The notes under the pieces: model-generated
The model's input: the letters and a program-made list of their open reading frames with translations, nothing else
Database searches by the model: none
What the model was told of the DNA's origin: nothing
From: Paenarthrobacter sp. PH39-S1
Lineage (GTDB): Bacteria; Actinomycetota; Actinomycetes; Actinomycetales; Micrococcaceae
Length of the DNA stretch: 64,000 nt
Direction: 5' to 3'
Assembly: GCF_030063245.1 (NCBI RefSeq)
Contig: NZ_JASISR010000003.1
Location: 62,001 to 126,000 of the forward strand
Program-made: the position numbers and the translations under genes
Shown: in pieces, positions 26,104 through 35,100 of the stretch
How positions within the stretch are numbered: the first letter of the stretch is position 1
Layout: each line of letters starts with the position of its first letter

Positions 26104-27054
26104 ATGAAATCGAGTTCCCCGGCCTCCAGACAGAACCGGCGCCATGCCTCGCCGCTGGCGGCGCCGCACCCCGGTTATTTCCTGCTGGCCGCCGTCATCG
26201 CTGTGCTGGGCATAGTCGGCACCTATCTGTTCTACATCCGCACCACCACGGGTCAGTACATTGATGAGTCGGCTCTCGACGAGGCGGCTCGGGCCCAGGC
26301 CGTGATCGGGACGCCAAGCGCAACTTTCCTCGATGCCCTGCCCGCAATCTCCGTGGTGATCGCCGCCGTCGTCGTGGTCGTTGTCATGTTCGCCCGACGC
26401 CGCTGGCTGTCCGCAGGGATCGCGGTGACCGCGATGGTGGCAGCAAACCTGTGCACGCAGCTGATTAAGTCATCGCTGCCCGACCGTCCGGACCGCGGGG
26501 TTGTCACGTTGGATCTGAATTCGCTGCCATCCGGGCACAGCACGCTGGCAGCATCCGCGGCCGCGGCCGTCTTTTTGGTTGTTTCGCCGAGTTGGCGCCC
26601 GGCCGTGGGATTTTTCGGCGGCAGCTACGCCGTCTTCGCCGGTGTGGCTACGCTGATCAATCAATGGCACCGGCCCGCCGACGTGATCACCGCGTTTTTG
26701 GTCGTGGCATTCTGGACCGTACTGGCCGGACTTGCGATCATGCGCACAGGATCGAGCTGGAACGTCTGGGACGGTTATGGCGAGCACTGGGCCGCGTCAC
26801 GGATCTGGCCGTTCCTGTCCGTGCTCGCGGGCGTGCTGGCCGCGGTGCTGGCAGTACTGGTGCTGCGGGAACTCACTCCCGCCGGCGGAAATCAGGTGAG
26901 CACCACGAATTATTTGTGGGTGGGTGTGGCCCTGATCGTGATCTGCGGTTATCTGGTGACAGTGGCCGGGACGCTACTCTTCGGCCTGGAAGCACGCCAA
27001 AGAGCACGTCCCCCGCTGAGCCGGACTGCACGGAGCGGAGCTGAGTCGCGCTGA
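26104..27054 (+). CDS. PAP2-family membrane phosphatase
   Basis: 316 residues, several membrane helices. The three-part phosphatase signature is present: KSSLPDRPD, LPSGHST and HRPADV (K-x6-RP, PSGH, and R/H-x5-H-like positions; the usual SRxxxxxHxxxD third motif appears as NQWHRPADV). Likely dephosphorylates a lipid or polyprenyl phosphate at the membrane. Genes for such substrates lie nearby, but a link is only suggested. The C-terminal tail is basic and runs into a repeat tract. Confidence 0.8.
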   Translation: MKSSSPASRQNRRHASPLAAPHPGYFLLAAVIAVLGIVGTYLFYIRTTTGQYIDESALDEAARAQAVIGTPSATFLDALPAISVVIAAVVVVVVMFARRRWLSAGIAVTAMVAANLCTQLIKSSLPDRPDRGVVTLDLNSLPSGHSTLAASAAAAVFLVVSPSWRPAVGFFGGSYAVFAGVATLINQWHRPADVITAFLVVAFWTVLAGLAIMRTGSSWNVWDGYGEHWAASRIWPFLSVLAGVLAAVLAVLVLRELTPAGGNQVSTTNYLWVGVALIVICGYLVTVAGTLLFGLEARQRARPPLSRTARSGAESR

Positions 27055-27150
27055 GCCGGACTGCACTGCACTGGTGCGAACTGCGCTGGTGCGGACAGCA
27101 CAGGTGTGGACTGCACTGGACCGCGCTGCGCTGAGCTGGGCTGCACGAAC
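27015..27150. repeat. Degenerate repeats over the PAP2 gene end
   Basis: GCTGAGCCGGACTGCAC occurs at 27015 and 27050 (the first inside the gene), followed by many CTGCACTGG/TGCGAACTG-like units to about 27150. It lies between convergent genes and codes for nothing recognised beyond the stop. Confidence 0.7.
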
Positions 27151-27179
27151 TGGACCGCGGGAACCAGCGGTGCGCCGCA

Positions 27180-28466
27180 TTATCGGCGGAGTCCTGGACC
27201 CCGTCCGCTGCGCCGGGTCGTCTGCGTGGTGCGGCGCTGTTCCGAGGGCCCGCGGAGAACGGCCGCGCCCCGGTCAGGCGCATTGCGCGGAATCCAGTAC
27301 CACAGGGCCGCTGCCGCCGCCAGACCGAGGACACCGGTGGCGGAGATTCCAATTGACAGCGTCGCGACCGCCGTCAGCCCGGAAAGCAGCGCAGGGCCAC
27401 CCGAACTTCCGACGTCCGAAAGGAAGCGCCAGATCCCGAGGAACTGCGCCCGGCCGCACGACGGCGAATAGTCGGCGCCAAGCGTCATCACCATGCCCGA
27501 CCCGATCCCGTTGCCGAATCCAATCAGCAGCGAGACCAACAACAACGTTCCGGCACCGGTGCTCAAGGGCATCAGTATCAGCGCGAGTCCCATCAGCAGC
27601 ATGGACGGAACAGCAACCCAGGTTCTCCCGTTTCGGTCCATCACCATCCCCGCAGGGTAGAAGACCAGCATGTCAATCGCTCCGGACAGACCGTAGATCA
27701 ACGACGTCGTGGCGGCATCAAGACCAAGGTTCTCGGCCCACAGCGGGATGACCGCCTGCCGGGATGCGCGGACCGCACTGACCAGCAGCACGCCGAGCCC
27801 CACGGTAAGGAATACCCTCCGGTGGCTGACCAACAGCGAGCGGACGCTGGGAGGAGGCGCTGGGGCGGCGGACCGACTGCTGTACGGATGGACGAGGTCC
27901 GGAAGCGTCCAAGCGACCGCGCCGGCGGCCACCACCGCGGCGGCTCCGACCCAGTAGGCGCCGGACAGGCCCATCAGCTGAATAGCCAGCGCACCCGCAA
28001 ACGGGCCGGCGAACACACCCACGCGCATGACCCCGCCCAGTGTGGACAACGCCCGGGCCCGGAACTGCACGGGAACGGCCTCGGTCAGGTAACTCTGCCG
28101 GGCCAGATTGAAAACGGCAGACGCCGCACCGATCAGGAAAATTCCCACGGCGAAAACCCAGATGTTGGGAGCGAGCCCGCAGCACACCATGGCGAACATA
28201 CTCATGGTAGCCGCGACGATGATCGCGGGGCGTTCTCCGTATTTCGCCGTCAGCAAAGAAGCGGGGACATTGCTCAGCAGCGAGCCAATCCCCAGCAGTG
28301 TGACGATCAGCGCCGCGGCTGCAACAGAGGCACCCAGACCCCGCGAGCTCAGTGCGACAACGGGAAGAATGGCGCCTTCGCCGAGGCCGAAGAGGAGCGA
28401 AGGTCCGAAGGCTGGAATGGCGATTTTGCGCAGGCTGAGCCTGCCTGCGCTGTCATTTTCTCTCAC
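27180..28466 (-). CDS. Major facilitator superfamily transporter
   Basis: 428 residues, about 12 hydrophobic segments in two halves. Motif A-like LLTAKYGERPAII lies after helix 2, and VMDRNGRTWVAVP occupies the matching place in the second half. The subclass resembles multidrug or sugar-efflux MFS proteins. The C-terminal tail is basic (RRSGRGPGLRR). No regulator is adjacent. Substrate unknown. Confidence 0.85.
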   Translation of the reverse strand: MRENDSAGRLSLRKIAIPAFGPSLLFGLGEGAILPVVALSSRGLGASVAAAALIVTLLGIGSLLSNVPASLLTAKYGERPAIIVAATMSMFAMVCCGLAPNIWVFAVGIFLIGAASAVFNLARQSYLTEAVPVQFRARALSTLGGVMRVGVFAGPFAGALAIQLMGLSGAYWVGAAAVVAAGAVAWTLPDLVHPYSSRSAAPAPPPSVRSLLVSHRRVFLTVGLGVLLVSAVRASRQAVIPLWAENLGLDAATTSLIYGLSGAIDMLVFYPAGMVMDRNGRTWVAVPSMLLMGLALILMPLSTGAGTLLLVSLLIGFGNGIGSGMVMTLGADYSPSCGRAQFLGIWRFLSDVGSSGGPALLSGLTAVATLSIGISATGVLGLAAAAALWYWIPRNAPDRGAAVLRGPSEQRRTTQTTRRSGRGPGLRR

Positions 28467-28511
28467 CCACCTACTTTAGGCTCACCGCCTGCAGTCCGCC
28501 GGGGGCAACCG

Positions 28512-29321
28512 CTACGCGCTGGTTTCCTTGAGCCGGGTAATGAACCAACGGGACTGGTCGGGCCCATAGGGCAGAATCGGAATCGCTTTGGTTGCCAGGT
28601 CGGGCATTTCCCGACTGGCTTGCAGGGCCTGTCCGACCGCAGTCGCCATTGTCCTGGCCATAACGCGGACAAAATCGTCGCTGACGGGCAAACCATGCCC
28701 CGGCACGAGGAAGTCATAGCGGTTCCGGAGCGCGGAGAGCTGCCGTAAAGTATTGGCCCAGTCGACGGGGTAGGAATCCTCGAAGGAAGGATGCGCACCC
28801 TGCTCCACCAAGTCCCCGGCGAAAAGCGCGGTCTCTGCACCCACCAGCAGGTCACCATCGGTGTGTCCGCGTCCCAGATAAAACAGTGTGGCCGCACGTC
28901 CGCCCAGATCGATGAGAACTGGCTGGTCTTTGACTAAAGCGCTCGGCAGCACTATGTGCGTGTTCTCACCCTCGCCTGCAGCCATTTCCGCCTCGGCCCC
29001 GTCCAGCGCCGACCGCTGGGATTCCGCCTCATCCACCATTTCACGGGCCGCGTTTTCGTGGGCCCAGAATTCGGTCGCTCCGGCGGCAGCGAACACGGCG
29101 TTGCCGAAAAAATGATCATAGTGCGCGTGGGTATTAACCACCGTCAAAGGGAGGTCCGTCAGCTCGCGGATGGCGGTAAGGATTTCCGCCGCCTGCCGCG
29201 GTCCGCACCCGGTATCGATGACCAAGCCCCGATCCCTGCCAACCACCAATCCCGTATTGAGCAGCGCACCAGGGGTGCTCAATACGTAGTTCCCGGCTCC
29301 GACTTCACGCCAATGCGCCAT
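28512..29321 (-). CDS. Metallo-beta-lactamase-fold hydrolase
   Basis: 269 residues. Zinc motif HAHYDH (in VVNTHAHYDHFFGN), later GRGHTDGD, LFAGDLVEQG and FLVPGHG complete the two-metal site. VVGRDRGLVIDTGCG is the usual lead-in. Substrate not predictable; similar small MBL proteins act on lactones, thioesters or glutathione adducts. Intact and complete. Confidence 0.88.
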   Translation of the reverse strand: MAHWREVGAGNYVLSTPGALLNTGLVVGRDRGLVIDTGCGPRQAAEILTAIRELTDLPLTVVNTHAHYDHFFGNAVFAAAGATEFWAHENAAREMVDEAESQRSALDGAEAEMAAGEGENTHIVLPSALVKDQPVLIDLGGRAATLFYLGRGHTDGDLLVGAETALFAGDLVEQGAHPSFEDSYPVDWANTLRQLSALRNRYDFLVPGHGLPVSDDFVRVMARTMATAVGQALQASREMPDLATKAIPILPYGPDQSRWFITRLKETSA

Positions 29322-29496
29322 GAATTTCCCTATTTTCCGCTCGTTTCGGATCTGTCCCGCTTACGTCCGGCCCAGTGCCGCCCGTCACGTAGCGCTGAGT
29401 CAACCATATTCCAGAGCGGCTGCCGCCGGACCCGACGCTACGCCGCCGGAGCGTTTTCCGCCCGGGTCAGCTGTTTTCCACCGGCCCGGCCATTTT

Positions 29497-29541
29497 CCCT
29501 GCCCTGCCCTGCCCTGCCCTGCCCTGCCCTGCCCTGCCCTG
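29497..29541 (+). repeat. Nine tandem CCCTG units
   Basis: Exactly nine copies of a 5-bp unit. They lie about 175 bp upstream of the MBL gene start and 55 bp after the dehydrogenase E2 stop, in a 275-bp gap without genes. Such pentamers are prone to length change. Confidence 0.95.
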
Positions 29542-29596
29542 CCCGACCATTTCCCCCCGCCCCTGCCACGGGACGTTCCATCTCAACGCGCGACCC

Positions 29597-31117
29597 TTAC
29601 AAGTCCACCAGAATCGCGCCCGGGTTCTCGATTGCGTCCGCCACATAGCGCAGGAATCCCCCGGCCGTGCCGCCGTCGCAGACGCGGTGGTCGAAGACCA
29701 AGGTGAGCTCGGTGAGCTTCCGGACTGCAAGCACGCCGTCCACTACCCACGGCTTATCTATGATCCGACCAATGCCCAGGATGGCCGACTCCGGATAATT
29801 GATAATGGCCGCCGAGCCGTCCACGCCGAAAACTCCGTAGTTATTGAGCGTAAAGGTACCGCGCGTCAGCTCTGCCGGTGTCGCCTTTCCCTGACGTACG
29901 ACGGCGGTCAGCCGACGGATCTCGGTGTCCAGTTCCCTGGCGCTGAGCTTCTCGGCGTGTTCGATGGACGGGACCATCAGTCCGCGGTCTGTCTGGGCAG
30001 CAAAGCCCAGATTCACGCCATCCAGGGCGACGATGTCGTGGCCGTCGGGCGTGGTTACGATCCTGGTGTTGAGCTCCGGATACCGGGTCAGGCCGGCCAT
30101 AACAAAACGGGCGATGAACGCCAGCAGGCCGGGTGTGCTGGCCGGATGGGTCTGCTTCAGCTTCCGGCGGAGTTCCACCAATGCCGTAGCGTCAACGTCG
30201 ACCCAGACGGTGGCCTCCGGGATTTCGCTGCGGCTTCGCGTCAGATTGGCAGCCACCGTTTTCCGCAGGCCTTTCAACGGCGTGCGGCCGCGGATGGTCA
30301 GTCCCGTTCTTTCATCACGCCCGCCGGCATCGATCCGCAGATCATTTCGGCCAGCGCCGTCCACCCCGCGGGTCCCCGCGGACGTCGTTTCCGTGCCTGC
30401 ACTGCCTGCACTGCCTGCACTGCCTGCACTGCCTGCACTGCCTGCACTGCCTGCACTGCTTGCACTGCTTGCAGGAAATTGTCCGGCAACGGTTGCTTCG
30501 ACGTCTTTGCGCAGGATCAGCCCCTGCGGGCCCGACCCCGCGATGAGTCGCAGCGGGACGCCGTTGTCACGGGCGAGCTTGCGGACCAACGGCGAAATCA
30601 CCAGCGGGGCAGATCCCTGCCCGAGGCCGTCGATATCACCACCAGGCCGCTGATTGAGGACGTTCGCATCACCACCAGGCCGAGGATCGAACCCGTCCGG
30701 ATCACCGCCCGTTTCGACGGGTATCACCAGCACGACGGGCTCGCTCAGCGTCTTCTTCCGCGGACGGGTCCGGCCGCCGGCACCGTGTCCGGAGGTGCCG
30801 TAGCCGATCAGCACGTTTCCGGAACCCTCTGCCTTGGCCACGCTCTCCACCCGCTCCCCGGCCTCGACCGTCGATGGGGCGACGGATACGGAGATCAGCG
30901 GCTTGCCGACATCCATCGTCTGCCCCGCTTCCCCGTGAAGTACCGCCACCAAGCCGGCAAAGGGTGAGGGCACCTCCACGACGGATTTGGCCGTTTCCAC
31001 CTCCGCGATCGGCTGATCCACGATGATTTCATCCCCCACGTTGACCAGCCAGTTCACCAACTCCGCCTCGGTCAGGCCCTCCCCCAGATCCGGCAGCAAA
31101 AACACCTGCAGACTCAC
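29597..31117 (-). CDS. bkdB: Branched-chain 2-oxoacid dehydrogenase E2 (dihydrolipoyl acyltransferase)
   Basis: 506 residues from a GTG overlapping the E1-beta stop (GTGA at 31114-31117). Lipoyl domain with modified Lys in EVETAKSVVE, then a long linker with a PGGD repeat, a peripheral-subunit-binding domain (ISPLVRKLARDNGV), an Ala-Gly-Ser repeat linker, and a catalytic domain ending in HRVCDGG, the acyltransferase His/Asp motif. It transfers the acyl group from E1 to CoA. The Ser-Ala-Gly linker is encoded by a 9-bp tandem repeat that could vary in length. No E3 gene is nearby, so it probably uses the cell's common lipoamide dehydrogenase. Confidence 0.92.
   Translation of the reverse strand: MSLQVFLLPDLGEGLTEAELVNWLVNVGDEIIVDQPIAEVETAKSVVEVPSPFAGLVAVLHGEAGQTMDVGKPLISVSVAPSTVEAGERVESVAKAEGSGNVLIGYGTSGHGAGGRTRPRKKTLSEPVVLVIPVETGGDPDGFDPRPGGDANVLNQRPGGDIDGLGQGSAPLVISPLVRKLARDNGVPLRLIAGSGPQGLILRKDVEATVAGQFPASSASSAGSAGSAGSAGSAGSAGSAGTETTSAGTRGVDGAGRNDLRIDAGGRDERTGLTIRGRTPLKGLRKTVAANLTRSRSEIPEATVWVDVDATALVELRRKLKQTHPASTPGLLAFIARFVMAGLTRYPELNTRIVTTPDGHDIVALDGVNLGFAAQTDRGLMVPSIEHAEKLSARELDTEIRRLTAVVRQGKATPAELTRGTFTLNNYGVFGVDGSAAIINYPESAILGIGRIIDKPWVVDGVLAVRKLTELTLVFDHRVCDGGTAGGFLRYVADAIENPGAILVDL
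30395..30475 (-). repeat. 9-bp in-frame repeat coding the E2 Ala-Gly-Ser linker
   Basis: Seven perfect GCCTGCACT units (plus strand) and two variants, back to back. In the coding strand each adds three residues (Ala-Gly-Ser), so changes in copy number keep the frame and only alter linker length. Confidence 0.95.
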
Positions 31118-32253
31118 TTGTCCTCCCACTGGAGCTCGTCCACGACATCCAGGATGCGGTCCACGCCCGGCAGATACTGCTGCTCCAGCTTCGGCGCAGG
31201 GTACGGAATGTCGAAGCCCGTAACGCGCCGCACGGGTGATGCGAGGGAGTGGAAGCAACGCTCCTGCACCCGCGCCACGATCTCCGCGGCAACGGAGGCA
31301 AATCCGGGGGCTTCGGCGATCACCACGGCGCGCCCCGTGCGCCGCACGGCGGCACAGACCGTTTCATCGTCGAACGGCACCAGCGAGCGCACATCGATCA
31401 CCTGCAGTGATCGGCCCTCCTCCGCCGCCGTTTCCGCGGCGGCGAGCGCCGTCGGCACGGAGGGTCCGTAGGCGATCAGGGTTGCATCAGATCCTTCCCT
31501 GACGATGACGGCCTTGCCGATCGATGTTACCGCTGTGGCTTCCGCTCCGGTGCCGTCGGCGTAGCGGAGGCGCAGAGCATCGACATCCACCTCTTCCTTG
31601 GCGAAATAGAGCTTCTTCGGCTCCAGGAAAACCACCGGATCCGGGCAGGCAATGGCGTCCCGCAACATCGTGTAGGCATCCGCCGCGGTGGACGGCGCCA
31701 GCACGGTCAGCCCGGGCGTGTGCACATAGTAAGCCTCGGAGGAATCACAGTGGTGCTCCACCCCGCCGATCCCACCCGCGTAGGGGATCCTGATGACCAT
31801 CGGCAGCCGGACCTTGCCCTTGGTGCGGTTGGCCATCTTGGCCACATGGCTGACGACCTGCTCGAAGGCCGGGTAAGCGAAGGCATCAAACTGCATCTCC
31901 ACCACCGGCTTCATCTTGTTCATGGCCATCCCGACAGCCATCCCCACAATGCCCGATTCGGCCAGCGGCGTGTCAAAGCAGCGCTCCTCGCCGAAGCGCT
32001 TGGTCAGACCGTCCGTGATTCGGAAGACTCCGCCGAGCAGGCCCACGTCCTCACCGAAGACGACGACGGCGTCGTCGGCTTCCATGGCGTCCGACATGGC
32101 GAGGTTCAGCGCCTTCGCAAACGTCAGTGACTGCGGCTTCGCTGCTGCGGGTCCTGCCGGCAGCCCTGTCGCGGGGGCAGCCGCGGGGGCAGCCGCGGGC
32201 GGTGTCTGCACCGACGGATCTGCCGCCGTCGGGCTGGCTGAAATCGTCGTCAT
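31114..32253 (-). CDS. bkdA2: Branched-chain 2-oxoacid dehydrogenase E1 beta subunit
   Basis: 379 residues. Transketolase-like pyrimidine domain (VVVFGEDVGLLGGVFRITDGL, EIQ-like PVVEMQFDAFAYPAF) plus the C-terminal transketolase domain (EGSDATLIAYG, VIDVRSLVPFD). With E1 alpha it decarboxylates 2-oxoacids from Val, Leu and Ile. A Pro/Ala-rich N-terminal 35 residues (TPPAAAPAAAPATG) is low complexity. It overlaps both neighbours by 4 bp. Confidence 0.93.
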   Translation of the reverse strand: MTTISASPTAADPSVQTPPAAAPAAAPATGLPAGPAAAKPQSLTFAKALNLAMSDAMEADDAVVVFGEDVGLLGGVFRITDGLTKRFGEERCFDTPLAESGIVGMAVGMAMNKMKPVVEMQFDAFAYPAFEQVVSHVAKMANRTKGKVRLPMVIRIPYAGGIGGVEHHCDSSEAYYVHTPGLTVLAPSTAADAYTMLRDAIACPDPVVFLEPKKLYFAKEEVDVDALRLRYADGTGAEATAVTSIGKAVIVREGSDATLIAYGPSVPTALAAAETAAEEGRSLQVIDVRSLVPFDDETVCAAVRRTGRAVVIAEAPGFASVAAEIVARVQERCFHSLASPVRRVTGFDIPYPAPKLEQQYLPGVDRILDVVDELQWEDK

Positions 32254-33377
32254 GACGTGGCTCCTTCGCGGCTGAGTTCCTCGCGCAGCATGTCCGACTG
32301 CTCGAGCAGTTGGGGCGTGGGCTCGCTGTAGACGAACCTGAAAAGGTCCTGCGGATCCACCGTGACCTCGACGTTCAGTCCGTCGCGCAACACTGCGGCG
32401 ACGCGTTCGGCCTCGGCACCAATCCGTTCTTCTTCGGCGGCGGTCAGGAGACCGGCCGTGCTCAGATATGTCCGCAGGCGCAGCAGCGGATCGCGGGGTT
32501 CCCAGGCTCGGACCTCGTCGTCCGAGCGGTACCGGCTGGCGTCGTCGGCGTTGGTATGTGACTGCATCCGGTAGGTGTGGGCCTCGATCAGCGACGGGCC
32601 GCCCCCGCTCCGGGCGCGCCGAACGGCGTCATCCAGCACGGCGAGCAGCGCGGCCAGATCGTTGCCGTCCACGCGTTCGCCCGGCATCCCGTAGCCGATC
32701 GCCTTGTGCGCGAGGGACGGCGCCACGCTCTGATGGATCAGCGGCACCGAAATGGCGTATTCGTTGTTCTGCACAAAAAAGATCACCGGGACATGGAAAA
32801 CGGCCGCAAAATTCAACGCCTCATGGAAGTCACCCTCGCTGCTGGCCCCATCGCCGCACAGTGCGACGACGACGGTGTCCTCGCCCCTGAGCTTGGCAGC
32901 GTGGGCGACGCCGACTGCGTGCAGCAGCTGCGTGGCCAGCGGCGTTGATTGGGTGGCGACATTGTGTTCGTAGGGGTCGTAGCCACCGTGCCAGCTGCCG
33001 CGGAGCAGCTCCATCACCTGCACCGGATCGACGCCGCGGGCCATCACCGCAACGGTGTCCCGGTAGGTGGGGAACAGCCAGTCATGGTCCGCAAGGCACA
33101 TCGCCGCGGCCACCTGGCAGGCCTCCTGGCCGTGCGACGACGGGTAGACCGCCATTCTGCCTTGCCGGACCAGCGCCGACGCCTGATCATTCACGCGCCG
33201 ACCCATGACGAGCTGACCGTACCCGCGCAGCAGGGTCTGCTCCGTCGGCAGCGCATAGCTCGTCTTAAACGTCCGGCCGACGGCGGCGGAACCGTTTTCG
33301 TCGATCAGTCTCACCGGCTGCTGGGATGGCAGCATGTCCGCTTCGGGCTGCGCCGTTCCTCGGGAATGCGGGCTCAC
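32250..33377 (-). CDS. bkdA1: Branched-chain 2-oxoacid dehydrogenase E1 alpha subunit
   Basis: 375 residues if the GTG at 33377 is used. A TTG at 33485 adds 36 residues that look non-coding. ThDP motif GDGASSEGDFHEALNFA ending in QNNEYAIS, and SHTNADDASRYR, matching the phosphorylation-loop region of the family. It catalyses decarboxylation with the beta subunit. First gene of the bkd operon and divergent from the Lrp-type gene, which probably controls it. Confidence 0.9.
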   Translation of the reverse strand: MSPHSRGTAQPEADMLPSQQPVRLIDENGSAAVGRTFKTSYALPTEQTLLRGYGQLVMGRRVNDQASALVRQGRMAVYPSSHGQEACQVAAAMCLADHDWLFPTYRDTVAVMARGVDPVQVMELLRGSWHGGYDPYEHNVATQSTPLATQLLHAVGVAHAAKLRGEDTVVVALCGDGASSEGDFHEALNFAAVFHVPVIFFVQNNEYAISVPLIHQSVAPSLAHKAIGYGMPGERVDGNDLAALLAVLDDAVRRARSGGGPSLIEAHTYRMQSHTNADDASRYRSDDEVRAWEPRDPLLRLRTYLSTAGLLTAAEEERIGAEAERVAAVLRDGLNVEVTVDPQDLFRFVYSEPTPQLLEQSDMLREELSREGATS

Positions 33378-33657
33378 TCCATCACCGTCCTTACTGTCGG
33401 GCGTTCCATCCGTTCCCGAGGCGGGGCGCCGCAGGAGACCCAGAACTTCAAGATGCTCTGAACCTAAAGATGCTCTGGTTCTCAATTATGCGATCGACGG
33501 ACAATTCGTATCCAGAGGTGGCAAAAACTGTGGAAAATACCATCAATATGACGTATTCTGGCAGACGGAATGTAAATGTGAGCCGGATTGCGTTCCGTTT
33601 TTCCCATGGCGTCTTCCCCCGCCACCCTTTTGCAGAGAGTTTGCAGAGAGCAGCCAA
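33378..33657. promoter_or_regulatory. Divergent control region between bkd operon and Lrp regulator
   Basis: 280 bp, AT-richer in the middle (33480-33590, for example AATACCATCAATATGACG and ATTC-N9-GAAT at about 33555). AT-rich imperfect dyads are usual Lrp/AsnC targets. No single operator can be fixed by eye. Confidence 0.45.
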
Positions 33658-34110
33658 GTGGCCGATCCCAACCCCGCACCGCTGGACGACGTTGACCGCA
33701 GAATCATTGCCGAACTGACCCGGGACGGCCGGATGTCCGTGACAACGGTGGCGGAAAACGTCCACATCTCCCGGGCCCACGCCTACTCCCGCATCGCGCG
33801 GCTGACCGGAGACGGCGTGCTGACCAAGTTCACCGCGCTGGTGGATCCGACCAAGGCCGGCCTGCGGTCGTCCGCGTATGTCACGCTGAAGGTCCGCCAG
33901 CATTCCTGGCGCGAGCTGAAGGAAAAGCTGCGGGCCATCCCGGAGATTCACCACATAGCCCTGGTCGGCGGGGACTTCGACGTGATCCTGCTGGTGCGGG
34001 CGGTGGACAATGTGGACCTGCGCCGGGTCATCTTCGATCAGCTGCAGTCCATGCCCGGCGTGCTGGACACCCAGACGTTCCTGGTGTTCGAGGACGTGGA
34101 CACCCGTTGA
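33658..34110 (+). CDS. bkdR: Lrp/AsnC-family regulator, probable BkdR
   Basis: 150 residues from the GTG at 33658, chosen because upstream in-frame codons give an unlikely 100-residue extension. N-terminal HTH (LDDVDRRIIAELTRDGRMSV, VAENVHISRAHAYSRIARL) and C-terminal AsnC/RAM ligand-sensing domain (HHIALVGGDFDVILLVRA). Divergent arrangement with the bkd genes matches BkdR, which activates them in response to branched-chain amino acids. Confidence 0.88.
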   Translation: MADPNPAPLDDVDRRIIAELTRDGRMSVTTVAENVHISRAHAYSRIARLTGDGVLTKFTALVDPTKAGLRSSAYVTLKVRQHSWRELKEKLRAIPEIHHIALVGGDFDVILLVRAVDNVDLRRVIFDQLQSMPGVLDTQTFLVFEDVDTR

Positions 34111-34176
34111 CCGGCGGATGTCGGGGGGGGTCGGCCTCCGCGAGCCGGTCCGGGTCGCTGGCTTCCTGGGCCGCAC

Positions 34177-34431
34177 TCACAGGCTTTGCTGCAGATGAGT
34201 CCCCGAGCGCATCTGGTCCACCCATTCGACACCGTCCACGTCGCGCCCACTCCAGGATCCGAATGCCCTGTGCATCGCGGCGAGGTCATACTCGACGGAA
34301 CGTTCCGCACCGTAGACAGCCACCACCGCATTCCGGATGAGATCGGATATCGAACGTCCGATGCATGCGGCGACCACATCGAGGGTCCGTCGTTCTTCCT
34401 CCGTGAGGTAAATCTGCGCCCGCAGCACCAA
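34177..34431 (-). CDS. Orphan ribbon-helix-helix antitoxin
   Basis: 84 residues from a TTG or from the GTG at 34428. RAQIYLTEEERRTLDVVA, GRSISDLIRNAVVAVYG is a CopG-type ribbon-helix-helix. The C-terminus (FGSWSGRDVDGVEWVDQMR) matches the toxin-binding tail of VapB-like antitoxins. No intact toxin follows on the same strand. A broken PIN toxin lies about 270 bp away on the other strand, so this may be a solitary survivor. Confidence 0.65.
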   Translation of the reverse strand: MVLRAQIYLTEEERRTLDVVAACIGRSISDLIRNAVVAVYGAERSVEYDLAAMHRAFGSWSGRDVDGVEWVDQMRSGTHLQQSL

Positions 34432-34699
34432 GTTCTAAGCCCACATTCGGACCACACATTGGAGTAGGCGCCCACGAGCGGACCGGCAGAGTAAGAAACA
34501 ATTTTCGCGGGCGCCCCGTAGCTGTCGGTCTGCCCGCCTCAGGCCCGGTCCTTCGGTTTTGCCTCCGCCCGATCTGGATCGCTCTCATGGTGGACCGCGA
34601 CGCCGGCAGTCACCAGGCCAATGCCGAACAGGTCTTCGGACGTGTGCATCTGCCCGAGCACCACGAGACCCATACGGGTGGCAGCCGCCGGCAGCTTTG

Positions 34700-34942
34700 C
34701 CGAGCATCAACGCGAACGTCGTCCGGGGCAGCTGCAGTTCTTCGGCGGCTCACGATTATCGATATCGAGCGCGGCACATTCCGGGAAGCTGGACTGCTGC
34801 TGCCGGGCGGCTCACTGCGAAGTCTTGACGCCCTGCACCTTGCCGTGGCGGAACGGATGGCGGCCGATGAATTCGTGACTACGATGTCCGGCAGGCCGAT
34901 GCCGCCCGCACGGTGGGGCTCACGGTCGTGGATCCCTCCTGA
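34700..34942 (+). pseudogene. Decayed VapC (PIN) toxin
   Basis: TIIDIERGTFREAGLL, then SLRSLDALHLAVAERM, then after a one-base shift near 34879 YDVRQADAARTVGLTVVDP and a stop at 34940. This is the C-terminal half of a PIN toxin (LDALHLA and T-YD are family marks). The N-terminal Asp motif is not readable. Frameshift plus missing N-terminus mean it is inactive. Confidence 0.7.
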
Positions 34943-34944
34943 CG

Positions 34945-35100
34945 TCACGCAACTGTCGCGGGACCACGCAGTAAGACTAAGCCCGACGACGGCGTGAACT
35001 GGCTGGCGGTGAATTCCGTCCCTGCGGGGTCGCGGATCAGGACAGTACGCGTCCACTCGGTATCGTCCTGCGCCACGATCTGCCCAGCCCGCTGAGGCAT
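34945..35100 (-). pseudogene. C-terminal scrap of a VOC (glyoxalase-like) protein
   Basis: A 51-codon frame starting at an ATG that overlaps the stop of the HTH gene (TGATG). DDTEWTRTVLIRDPAGTEFT, then ASQF, is the final strand pair of a VOC domain. The rest of the domain is missing. It and the piece at 35881-36000 may come from one two-domain gene. Confidence 0.55.

Noticed and set aside
33378-33485. 36-residue N-terminal extension of E1 alpha from a TTG
   Set aside because: The codons lack family similarity and cover the expected promoter. The GTG at 33377 is preferred, though not proven.
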